64,000 nucleotides of DNA from DASQFQ01 sp963811595. GTDB lineage: Bacteria > Actinomycetota > Thermoleophilia > Solirubrobacterales > Solirubrobacteraceae. The translations under genes were made by a program, and so were the position numbers. The notes under the pieces were generated by a model that was not told the origin of the DNA, did not search any database, and saw only the letters and a list, made by a program, of their open reading frames with translations. The DNA lies in the NCBI GenBank assembly GCA_963811595.1, contig CAWERW010000008.1:496001-560000 (forward strand), written 5' to 3'. Below, piece after piece: positions 56,752-63,549 of this stretch (position 1 is its first letter; the number at the start of each line of letters is the position of its first letter).

Positions 56752-56945
56752 TGCGACGACCGAAGACCGCGCCGGCCCCCCAGCCGCCCGCCGCCGAGGG
56801 ACGCTTGAGCGGCATGCGCCCGGTGACGCATGACGACGACGAGCGCCCGACGCGCGAGGACCGCGCGTCGGACCGCGGCCTGTTCGATCTCCCCGCGTTC
56901 GTGCCCCGGTGGCTGACGCGCGGGAAGTCGCGCGCGGGGAAGTAG
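56748..56945 (+). CDS. small hypothetical protein, third gene of the sigma/propeller operon
   Basis: A 65-residue soluble, charged protein: MMRRPKTAPAPQPPAAEGRL, an acidic DDDERPTREDR stretch, then FDLPAFVPRWLTRGKSRAGK at the end. ATG 56748 overlaps the propeller stop (ATGA), so translation is likely. No counterpart follows module 1. Function unknown; it could be a small modulator of the sigma factor. Confidence 0.5.
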   Translation: MMRRPKTAPAPQPPAAEGRLSGMRPVTHDDDERPTREDRASDRGLFDLPAFVPRWLTRGKSRAGK

Positions 56946-56973
56946 GTTCCCGCCGCTCAGCGGTCGTGCGTTT

Positions 56974-56993
56974 TCCCACGAACCGAAGTGGGC
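56974..56993 (+). promoter_or_regulatory. second copy of the CCGAAGTGGGC element before the transporter
   Basis: TCCCACGAACCGAAGTGGGC has the perfect inverted repeat CCCAC/GTGGG around eight bases and matches 55125-55145 at most positions. It lies 40 bases before the transporter start. It might be an operator, or a terminator of the preceding operon; a shared regulator is possible. Confidence 0.4.
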
Positions 56994-57033
56994 ACGCAGA
57001 CGCTTGAGAAGCGGGCGACGCCAAGGGGAGGCC

Positions 57034-58488
57034 ATGGCGACTACTACGCGTGAAGAGCCGCGCACGTTCAAGCTGCCGACGGAGAATCTGCCGGCGGTCG
57101 AGAGCAGGGACCTACCCGAGCCGGTACCGCTGAGGAGGGTCGCGGGCGCGAGCGTGATCATCCTCGCCACCGCGATCGGCTCCGGCGAGTTCGTCCTGTG
57201 GCCCTACATCACGTCGCAGATCGGGCTCGTGTTCATGTGGGCCGCGGCGTTGGGCTTCCTCATCCAGTTCTTCATCAACATGGAGATCGAGCGCTACACG
57301 CTCGCCACCGGCGAGACCGCGCTGACCGGCTTCACCCGCTTCTGGAAGCCGTGGTGGTTCCTGTTCATCGTGATGGCGCTGTGCCAGAACTTCTGGCCCG
57401 GCTGGGCGACCGGCGCGGCGACGACGCTCACCTACGCCGTCGGCGGCGGCGACGTCGTCACCATTACCGTGCTCGGGCTGATCTCGATCGGGATCGCGCT
57501 GACCGCGTCGCCCGTCGTCTACAAGACGGTCGAGAAGATCATGGGCGTCATGGTCGTGCTGATCATGCTGTTCGTGACCATCGCGGTCGTGCTCGCCACC
57601 GAGCTGAGCGCGTGGGGCGACCTCGTGACCGGCCTCTCGAACGTCGGCCAGGTGCCGGTCGGCGAGGGCAGCGGTGACGGCCTCTCGATCGCGCTGCTGC
57701 TCGGCGCGCTCGCGTTCGCCGGCGCCGGCGGGGCGAACAACCTCGTCCAGAGCAACTACATCCGCGACAAGAACATGGGCATGGGGCAGCGGATCCCGCA
57801 CATCGTCTCGCCGATCACCGGCGAGGAGGAGGCGGCCGCGGCCACCGGCTACACGTTCGACGTCAACGACGAGAACATGCGGCGATGGAACGGCTGGTGG
57901 AGCGTCGCCAACAAGGAGCAGTTCTTCACGTTCTTCCTCGTCGGCCTCGCGTCGCTGATCGTGCTCTCGGTGCTGACGTACTCGACGGTCGACGTCGGCT
58001 CCGACCTGGGCGAGGACTTCGCGTTCATCCAGGCCGAGGGCAACACGCTGAAGGAGGAGATCGCGCCCTGGTTCGGCACCGCGTTCTGGATCTGCGGCGC
58101 GATCGCGCTGTTCTCGACGAACCTCGGGATCCTCGACTACACGTCGCGGCTGTGCGCCGACCAGCTGAAGATCCACAAGGCGGCCGACAGCACCTTCTGG
58201 TCGGAGAGCAAGATCTACTTCGCGATCGTGTGGGCGATGATCGCGTTCGGCACGCTGGTCCTGCTGAGCGGGCTCGAGCAGCCGCTGGTGCTGCTGGTCA
58301 TCTCGTCCTCGATCGCGGGCGTGATGATGTTCATCTACTCGATCCTGCTCATCCAGCTCAACCGCAAGGCGCTGCCGGGGCCGATCAAGATCCGCGGCGC
58401 GCGCCTCGGCGTGATGGTGTTCTCGGTCCTGTTCTTCGGCGTGTTCTCGGTGCTGCTGGTCATCGACGAGGGCAAGGCGCTCTTCTAG
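57034..58488 (+). CDS. Nramp-like divalent metal transporter
   Basis: A 484-residue membrane protein with about 11 helices. After 45 hydrophilic residues comes ILATAIGSGEFVLWPYITSQ, corresponding to the Nramp helix 1 that contains the metal-binding region (DPGN in true Nramps, here GSGE). A central loop reads YTFDVNDENMRRWNGWWSVANK. The unusual GSGE in place of DPGN suggests a changed substrate, perhaps a non-metal solute. ATG 57034 follows AGGGGAGG. A 29-residue membrane peptide and, ancestrally, an amine oxidase gene follow. Confidence 0.8.
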   Translation: MATTTREEPRTFKLPTENLPAVESRDLPEPVPLRRVAGASVIILATAIGSGEFVLWPYITSQIGLVFMWAAALGFLIQFFINMEIERYTLATGETALTGFTRFWKPWWFLFIVMALCQNFWPGWATGAATTLTYAVGGGDVVTITVLGLISIGIALTASPVVYKTVEKIMGVMVVLIMLFVTIAVVLATELSAWGDLVTGLSNVGQVPVGEGSGDGLSIALLLGALAFAGAGGANNLVQSNYIRDKNMGMGQRIPHIVSPITGEEEAAAATGYTFDVNDENMRRWNGWWSVANKEQFFTFFLVGLASLIVLSVLTYSTVDVGSDLGEDFAFIQAEGNTLKEEIAPWFGTAFWICGAIALFSTNLGILDYTSRLCADQLKIHKAADSTFWSESKIYFAIVWAMIAFGTLVLLSGLEQPLVLLVISSSIAGVMMFIYSILLIQLNRKALPGPIKIRGARLGVMVFSVLFFGVFSVLLVIDEGKALF

Positions 58489-58491
58489 GCC

Positions 58492-58581
58492 ATGGCCAAG
58501 CAACTCGCGATCCGCGTCGTTCTGGCGCTGTTCATCTGGTCGGCGCTGCTGCTGCTCGCGATCCTCATCGGCGCCCTGTAG
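58492..58581 (+). CDS. 29-residue single-pass membrane microprotein
   Basis: It encodes MAKQLAIRVVLALFIWSALL plus LLAILIGAL: a basic start followed by one hydrophobic helix. It begins three bases after the transporter stop. Remnants of the same peptide (LAIR...GAL) sit between remnants of the transporter and the oxidase at 60064-60095, so the ORF belonged to an ancestral three-gene unit. It is probably a small subunit of the transporter. Confidence 0.65.
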   Translation: MAKQLAIRVVLALFIWSALLLLAILIGAL

Positions 58582-58591
58582 CGGACGGCTC

Positions 58592-58790
58592 GTGAACCCG
58601 GTCGTCGTCGCCGGCGCCGGGTTCTCGGGCCTCCTCGCCGGCTACGACGCGCTGCGCGAGCTCTCGTCACCGCACGGGCTCGCGATCGTCGCGGGCGCGG
58701 TCGCGCGCCTCGGGGCGCGCGACCGCATCCACGCGGTGCTGCTGGGTCACGAGGTGCGGCTGTTGCGCGACGCGCCCCGAGCCGCGGCTC
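58592..58790 (+). pseudogene. degraded copy of the flavin amine oxidase gene
   Basis: The first 42 bases match the start of the intact gene at 60103 with one difference (MNPVVVAGAGFSGL versus FAGL). After an internal deletion, LAGYDALRELSSPHGLAIV corresponds to residues about 59-77 of the intact protein. Then AVARLGARDRIHAVLLGHEV corresponds loosely to a region near residue 180. The rest is lost and the frame runs into the fasciclin gene's 3' end. It cannot encode a functional oxidase. Confidence 0.8.
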
Positions 58791-58791
58791 G

Positions 58792-59388
58792 CTACATCGC
58801 GGGAACGAGCACGCGGTCGATCGTGTGGATCACGCCGTTGGTCGCGCGGATGTTCAGGCCCGAGAGCAGGAGCCGCGGGTCGCGCAGCGCCGGCGTCTCG
58901 TCACGGAGGGTCAGCCCTCGCGGCTTGACCGTGCCGCCGTTGGCCATCGTCAGCCGCCCCGCGAACAGCACTTGCAGCGGGCTGAGCCGGCGGCCGGCGA
59001 CGACGTGGTAGAGCAGCACGTTCTTGATCTTCTCCACGCCGAGCGTCGCGACCGCGGCCTCGAGCGCGGCCGCCTCGCTCGCCGGGTAGCTGCCGCTGAG
59101 GTCGGCGACGAGGCGCATGAACGCCCGGTCGTTGGGAGCGAAGACGGTGAACCGCCCGCTCTCGTCGTCGAGCACGGGCGCGAGCCCGGTGGCGGTGACG
59201 GCCTGGACGAGCAGGTCGTAGTCGCGCGGGTTGGCGTCCGGCGCGCCGCCGCCTGAAGCCGCGACGGCGACGTCGACGACCGAGCCGGCGGGCGCGTGGC
59301 CCCACCCCTTCGGCTTGGCGGACGCGGGGACGGCCATGACGGCGGCGGCGAGCGCTGCCGTGGCGATGATGGTGATGGTGCGACGCAT
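58792..59388 (-). CDS. secreted fasciclin (FAS1) domain protein
   Basis: A 198-residue exported protein with the signal peptide MRRTITIIATAALAAAVMAVPASA and a GGAG ribosome site. The mature part is one FAS1 domain with H1-like FTVFAPNDRAFMRLVADL and H2-like TNGVIHTIDRVLVPAM, and LLYHVVAGRRL between them. FAS1 proteins mediate adhesion or bind small molecules at the cell surface. The gene is inserted, on the opposite strand, between remnants of a duplicated transporter/oxidase unit. Confidence 0.9.
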   Translation of the reverse strand: MRRTITIIATAALAAAVMAVPASAKPKGWGHAPAGSVVDVAVAASGGGAPDANPRDYDLLVQAVTATGLAPVLDDESGRFTVFAPNDRAFMRLVADLSGSYPASEAAALEAAVATLGVEKIKNVLLYHVVAGRRLSPLQVLFAGRLTMANGGTVKPRGLTLRDETPALRDPRLLLSGLNIRATNGVIHTIDRVLVPAM

Positions 59389-59517
59389 GACGCTCCTTCG
59401 GAGGGGACAGGTCGCCTGCGGTACGGGCTCCGGCACGCGCGGGCCGACTAGCCGCGACGGCCTGGCGCGCGAACGCTCGCCGATGGGCCACCGGCGCGCG
59501 GCGTGCGTATCGGATGC

Positions 59518-59982
59518 GTGGAGCGAGTGTGGGACTACCCCCGGCCGCCGGCCGTCGCGCCGTGCCCCCGCCGCGTCCGCGTCGGGCTCGCCGGCGTGAC
59601 GCTGGCCGACTCGACGCGTGCGCTGCGAGTGCTCGAAACCAGCCACCCGCCGACTATCTACGTCCCGCCCGAGGATGTCCGCGGCGAGTACCTGGAGGCG
59701 AGCGGCGTGCGCCCGACCGTGTGTGAGTTCAAGGGGGCCGCCCGCTTCCTCGACGCGGTCGTGGGGCGCGGGCGCGTCTGCGCCGTCGCCTGGACCTACC
59801 CCGAGCCGGCGCACGCGTACGAGGCGCTGCGCGACCACGTCGCGTTCTATCCCGGCCGCGTGGACGCCGCCTGGCTAGACGACGAGCGCGTGCGCGCTCA
59901 GGCCGGCGACTTCTACGGCGGCTGGATGACCGGCGAGCTGATCGGCCCGTTCAAGGGAGCGCCCGGCACCCGCGGCTGGTGA
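59518..59982 (+). CDS. DUF427 domain protein
   Basis: A 154-residue protein starting VERVWDYPRPPAVAPCPRRV, with the typical DUF427 segment VRVGLAGVTLADSTRALRVL, then ETSHPPTIYVPPEDV and CEFKGAARFLDAVVG, and a C-terminal VDAAWLDDERVRAQAGDFYG. The family has a small beta fold of unknown function, sometimes linked to nucleotidyl metabolism. GTG 59518 matches the usual start; GTG 59503 is an in-frame alternative. The 129-base gap to the divergent fasciclin gene shows no clear promoter motif. Confidence 0.85.
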   Translation: MERVWDYPRPPAVAPCPRRVRVGLAGVTLADSTRALRVLETSHPPTIYVPPEDVRGEYLEASGVRPTVCEFKGAARFLDAVVGRGRVCAVAWTYPEPAHAYEALRDHVAFYPGRVDAAWLDDERVRAQAGDFYGGWMTGELIGPFKGAPGTRGW

Positions 59983-60002
59983 CCGTCGTCTCGCCGTAGG
60001 TG

Positions 60003-60102
60003 GACGCCGGCGACGGGAACATGCGACGCTGGCGGGGCTGGTGGAAGGTCGCCGACATCGAGCCGCTCGCGATCCGCACCGGCGCCCTGGAGCGGCCGGC
60101 GC
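60003..60102 (+). pseudogene. remnants of the transporter and of the membrane microprotein
   Basis: Bases 60003-60062 align without gaps to the middle of the transporter gene, encoding GNMRRWRGWWKVADIE against ENMRRWNGWWSVANKE. Directly after comes PLAIR then TGAL, matching the start and end of the 29-residue ORF (KQLAIR...IGAL) with its middle deleted. The same bases that precede the degraded oxidase copy (GGCGCCCTG-x-AGCGG) then lead into the intact oxidase GTG. This is the second, decayed copy of the three-gene unit. Confidence 0.75.
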
Positions 60103-61248
60103 GTGAACCCGGTCGTCGTCGCCGGCGCCGGGTTCGCGGGCCTCGCCGCGGCCTGCGAGCTGGCGGATCACGGGCTCGAGGTCGTCGTGCTCGAGGCGCG
60201 CGACCGCGTCGGCGGCCGCGTGTGGTCGGAGCGGATGGGCGACGGCGCGGTGATCGAGCGCGGCGCCGAGTTCATCCTCGCCGGCTACGACGCGCTGCGC
60301 GAGCTCGCCGCGCGGCACGGGCTCGCGATCGCCGACACCGGCATGAGCTACTACGTGCGCGAGCCGCGCGGCGTGGAGGTGGCGACGCACGCGCTGCAGG
60401 CCGCGGGGCAGGCGGCCGCCGAGGCGGCCGAACCCGGGCGGGCGGTGGCCGAGGTCGTGGCCGCGCTCGGGCTGCCGGCGGTGGTCGCTGACGCGGTGCT
60501 CGCGCGGGTCGAGATCTCGGCCGCGTTCGGCAGCGACCGGCTGAGCGCCGAGGTGCTCGAGCACGCCGCCGCGTTCGAGCCGCTGCCGAGCCACCGGCTC
60601 GCTGGAGGCAACCAAGGGCTGGCCGACGCGATGGCCGCGCGGCTCGGCGACCGCGTGCGACTCGGCGAGCCGCTGCGCGCGCTCACCGATCGCGGCGTCT
60701 TCACCGACGCCGGCGAGCTCGAGGCGGAGCGCGTCGTGCTCGCCCTCCCCCTCCCCGCGCTGCGCGAGCTCGCGCTGCCGGACTGGAAGCGCGCCGCGCT
60801 CGACCGCGTCGAGATGGGCCACGCCGCGAAGCTCCACGTCCCGCTCGCGCGCGACGCGCCCACCAGCGCCGTGATGAGCGTGCCCGACCGCTACTGGTGC
60901 TGGACGGTCGCGGGCGCCGCGGGGGTGCTCAACTGCTTCGCCGGCTCCCCGGCCGCGCTCGACCGGCTTGCCGTCGACGACGGCCCGGCCGCGTGGCTCG
61001 AGCGCGTGCGCGGCCTCCGCCCCGACCTCGAGCTCGCCGCCGGCGACGCCGTCCTCACCACGTGGCCCGGCGGCGCCTACAGCACCGCCGGGCTGCGCGC
61101 CGAGCCCGGCGACGAGGCGCTGCTCGCCGCTCCCGCCGGCCGCCTGCACTTCGCGGGCGAGCACACCGCGGGCGCGTGGGCGGGGCTGATGGAGGGCGCG
61201 CTGCGGAGCGGGATCCGCGCGGCCCGCGCGGTTGTGGCGTCCCTGTGA
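60103..61248 (+). CDS. flavin-containing monoamine oxidase
   Basis: A 381-residue flavoprotein. FAD fold: VVVAGAGFAGLAAACELADH (residues 4-23), then EARDRVGGRVWSERM, the typical GG-doublet motif. It ends with a TWPGGAYSTAG motif and LHFAGEHTAGAWAGLMEGAL, the second FAD motif of amine oxidases. It oxidises an amine, polyamine or related compound with oxygen. It is shorter than typical MAOs (about 450). The GTG start follows the decayed transporter/microprotein remnant, so its original partner genes survive only at 57034-58581. Confidence 0.9.
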   Translation: MNPVVVAGAGFAGLAAACELADHGLEVVVLEARDRVGGRVWSERMGDGAVIERGAEFILAGYDALRELAARHGLAIADTGMSYYVREPRGVEVATHALQAAGQAAAEAAEPGRAVAEVVAALGLPAVVADAVLARVEISAAFGSDRLSAEVLEHAAAFEPLPSHRLAGGNQGLADAMAARLGDRVRLGEPLRALTDRGVFTDAGELEAERVVLALPLPALRELALPDWKRAALDRVEMGHAAKLHVPLARDAPTSAVMSVPDRYWCWTVAGAAGVLNCFAGSPAALDRLAVDDGPAAWLERVRGLRPDLELAAGDAVLTTWPGGAYSTAGLRAEPGDEALLAAPAGRLHFAGEHTAGAWAGLMEGALRSGIRAARAVVASL

Positions 61249-61296
61249 TGCCAGCTTGACTTGACATGGTGCCAAAGTGATGCCACACTGGTGCCA
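61246..61296. promoter_or_regulatory. leaderless promoter with direct repeats TG(A/G)TGCCA
   Basis: Four copies of TGRTGCCA occur at 61246, 61267, 61278 and 61289; the last three are spaced exactly 11 bp. TTGACA at 61261-61266 plus a 17-base spacer leads to CACACT at 61284-61289, six bases before the ATG at 61296. The repeats thus cover spacer, -10 and start of a probable leaderless promoter, suiting cooperative binding by the ribbon-helix-helix protein encoded downstream. Confidence 0.65.
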
Positions 61297-61787
61297 TGAA
61301 CCTGAACCCCTATGTCGAGAACCTCCGCCGGGAGCTCTCCGTCGCCGCCGAAGCGGGCGGCGATGACGCCCGCGCGCTGGCCGACCGCCTGAGCGCCCCG
61401 CTCGAGTCGGCGGTCCGGCTGATGCTGCTGGACGCGTTGTCGGCCGCCGCGGACGAGATCACGTGCGAGCTCGCGCCCGGCTCGGTCGAGCTGCGCCTGC
61501 GCACGGGCGAGCCCGGCTTCGTCGTCACCCCCGCCCCGGCCGACGAGCCGGCGGGCGACGCGGAGCCGCCGGCCGCGGCACCCGACGCCGACGAGGCCGC
61601 GACGGCGCGCATCAACCTGCGCCTGCCCGAGCAGCTCAAGGCCGACGTCGAGCAGGCCGCGAGCCGCGAGCGGCTGTCCGTCAACGCCTGGCTCGTCCGC
61701 GCCGCCGCCGCCGCGGTGTCGCGCGAGGAGCGCCCCAGCCGGGGCGGCCCCCGCATCGGCCAGGCCTACACCGGGTGGGCGCGCTGA
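61296..61787 (+). CDS. ribbon-helix-helix (HicB-like) regulator of an ABC exporter operon
   Basis: A 163-residue protein. An N-terminal helical part (MNLNPYVENLRRELSVAAEA) is followed by a Pro/Ala/Asp linker and a ribbon-helix-helix DNA-binding domain at 104-141 (ARINLRLPEQLKADVEQAAS, then RLSVNAWLVRAAAAAV). This is the layout annotated as 'HicB antitoxin-like', but no toxin gene is present; it heads an operon with DUF4097 and an ABC transporter. The repeats at 61246-61296 probably are its operator. TGATG couples it to the next gene. Confidence 0.8.
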   Translation: MNLNPYVENLRRELSVAAEAGGDDARALADRLSAPLESAVRLMLLDALSAAADEITCELAPGSVELRLRTGEPGFVVTPAPADEPAGDAEPPAAAPDADEAATARINLRLPEQLKADVEQAASRERLSVNAWLVRAAAAAVSREERPSRGGPRIGQAYTGWAR

Positions 61788-62629
61788 TGCCGACCTTCGA
61801 GACCCCCACCCCCATCACCGCGAGCGTCGACGTCGTCATCGGCGACGTGCGGATCATCGCGAGCGAGCGCCGCGACACCGTCGTCGAGGTGCTCCCGAGC
61901 GATCCGGCGAACGACGAGGACGTCCGGGCCGCCGACCGCACCCGGGTCGAGCAGGCCGGCGAGCGGCTGCTCGTCAGGGCGCCGAAGCTGCGCTCCTGGC
62001 TCCCCGGCATGCGCGGCGGGTCGGTCGACGTCACGGTCGAGCTGCCGGCGGGTTCGCACCTGCGCGCCTCCGGGCAGCTCGCCGACTTCCACGTCGACGG
62101 CCCGCTCGGCAACACCGAGATCGCGGCCGGCCTCGGCCGCATCCGGATCGACAGCGCCGCCGCGCTCACGCTCCGCAGCGGCGCCGGCGACATCGCGGTC
62201 GAGCGCGTGAGCGCGCACGCCGAGATCACCGCCGGATCCGGCGAGGTCCGCGTGCGCGAGCTCGAAGGGACCGCCGCGATCAAGAACGCCAACGGCGACA
62301 CCTGGGTCGGCTCCGCCGGCGGCGACCTGCGGGTCAAGGCCGCCAACGGCAGCGTCGCGGTCGACGTCGCGCACGCGAGCGTCGTCGCCAAGACCGCGAA
62401 CGGCGGCCTGCGCCTCGGCGAGGCCGTGCGCGGCATGGTCGTGCTCGAGACCCACGTCGGCGACGTCGAGGTGGGCATCCGCGAGGGCACCGACGCGTGG
62501 CTCGACGTCAGCGCGAGCGCGGGCAAGGTCCGCAACGCGCTCGAGTCCGTCGCCGCCCCCCGGTCCACCGAGACCGTCGAGGTGCGCGCGCGCACCACGC
62601 TCGGCGAGATCGTGATCGGCCGGCCATGA
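61787..62629 (+). CDS. DUF4097 beta-helix protein
   Basis: A 280-residue protein with many short strand repeats (RIDSAAALTLRSGAGDIAVE, AHAEITAGSGEVRVRELEGT, DLRVKAANGSVAVDVAHASV) forming a right-handed beta-helix-like fold typical of DUF4097. No signal peptide is visible. In many actinobacteria it sits, as here, between an RHH/HicB-like gene and an ABC transporter, but its role is unknown. The start overlaps the upstream stop (TGATG) and its end overlaps the ABC ATPase start by four bases. Confidence 0.85.
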   Translation: MPTFETPTPITASVDVVIGDVRIIASERRDTVVEVLPSDPANDEDVRAADRTRVEQAGERLLVRAPKLRSWLPGMRGGSVDVTVELPAGSHLRASGQLADFHVDGPLGNTEIAAGLGRIRIDSAAALTLRSGAGDIAVERVSAHAEITAGSGEVRVRELEGTAAIKNANGDTWVGSAGGDLRVKAANGSVAVDVAHASVVAKTANGGLRLGEAVRGMVVLETHVGDVEVGIREGTDAWLDVSASAGKVRNALESVAAPRSTETVEVRARTTLGEIVIGRP

Positions 62630-63549
62630 TCACCGTCACCGGCCTGCGCAAGTCCTACGGCGACCACCTCGTCCTCGACGGCGTCGACCTCGCCGTCGCG
62701 GAGGGCACGATCTTCGCCCTGCTCGGCCCCAACGGAGCGGGCAAGACGACGATCGTGCAGATCCTCTCGACGCTGATCGGCGCCGACGCCGGCGACCTCC
62801 GGGTCGCCGGCCACGACGTCGCCCGCGACCCCGACGGGGTGCGCGCGGCGATCGGCGTGACGGGCCAGTTCTCGGCCGTCGACAACCTGCTGACCGGCCA
62901 CGAGAACCTGATGCTGATGGCCGACCTGCACCACCTCGACCGCGCCGAGGGCCGCCGCCGCGCCGACGACCTGCTCGAGCGCTTCGACCTCGCCGACGCG
63001 GCCGCGAAGCCGGCCTCGACCTACTCCGGCGGCATGCGCCGCCGGCTCGACCTGGCGATGACGCTCGTGGGCGACCCGCGGCTGATCTTCCTCGACGAGC
63101 CGACCACCGGCCTCGATCCGCGGAGCCGCCGCACGATGTGGCAGATCATCCGCGACCTCGTCGCCGGCGGCGTGACGATCTTCCTCACCTCGCAGTACCT
63201 CGAGGAGGCCGACCAGCTCGCCGACCGCATCGCCGTGCTCGACCACGGGCGGCTGGTCGCCGAGGGCACGCCGGACGAGCTCAAGCGGCTCGTCCCCGGC
63301 GGGCACATCCGGCTCGAGTTCGCCGACCCCGACGGGCTCGAGATCGCCGCGCGAGCGCTGGACGGCGCCGCCCGCCGCGACAACGGGCTCGCCCTCAAGG
63401 TCCCGAGCGACGGCAGCGCCGCCGCGCTGCGCGACGTGCTCGGGCGCCTCGACGACGTCGCGGTCGCGGGATTGACCATCCACACGCCCGACCTCGACGA
63501 CGTCTTCCTCGCCCTCACCGGCCACGACACCACGAAGGAGGAGCGATGA
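62626..63549 (+). CDS. ABC exporter ATP-binding protein (DrrA type)
   Basis: A 307-residue ATPase. Walker A LLGPNGAGKTTIVQILSTLI, Q-loop GVTGQFSAVDNLL, signature TYSGGMRRRLDLAMTL, Walker B RLIFLDEPTTGLD, and switch region TSQYLEEADQLADRI (with Gln in place of the usual His of THYLEEA, as in DrrA proteins). The C-terminal DrrA-like extension (after residue 215) regulates the ATPase. It pairs with the permease at 63546. It is likely to export a hydrophobic drug or lipid. Confidence 0.93.
   Translation: MITVTGLRKSYGDHLVLDGVDLAVAEGTIFALLGPNGAGKTTIVQILSTLIGADAGDLRVAGHDVARDPDGVRAAIGVTGQFSAVDNLLTGHENLMLMADLHHLDRAEGRRRADDLLERFDLADAAAKPASTYSGGMRRRLDLAMTLVGDPRLIFLDEPTTGLDPRSRRTMWQIIRDLVAGGVTIFLTSQYLEEADQLADRIAVLDHGRLVAEGTPDELKRLVPGGHIRLEFADPDGLEIAARALDGAARRDNGLALKVPSDGSAAALRDVLGRLDDVAVAGLTIHTPDLDDVFLALTGHDTTKEER

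Noticed and set aside
58592..59011. A 139-residue protein starting MNPVVVAGAGFSGL
   Set aside because: It has only the first few codons of an oxidase FAD fold followed by deleted pieces and antisense of the fasciclin gene, so it is treated as a pseudogene remnant.
61296..61787. HicAB-like toxin-antitoxin pair
   Set aside because: The ribbon-helix-helix part looks HicB-like, but no small toxin gene is next to it. The following genes are DUF4097 and an ABC exporter, so a regulator of that operon is the better reading.
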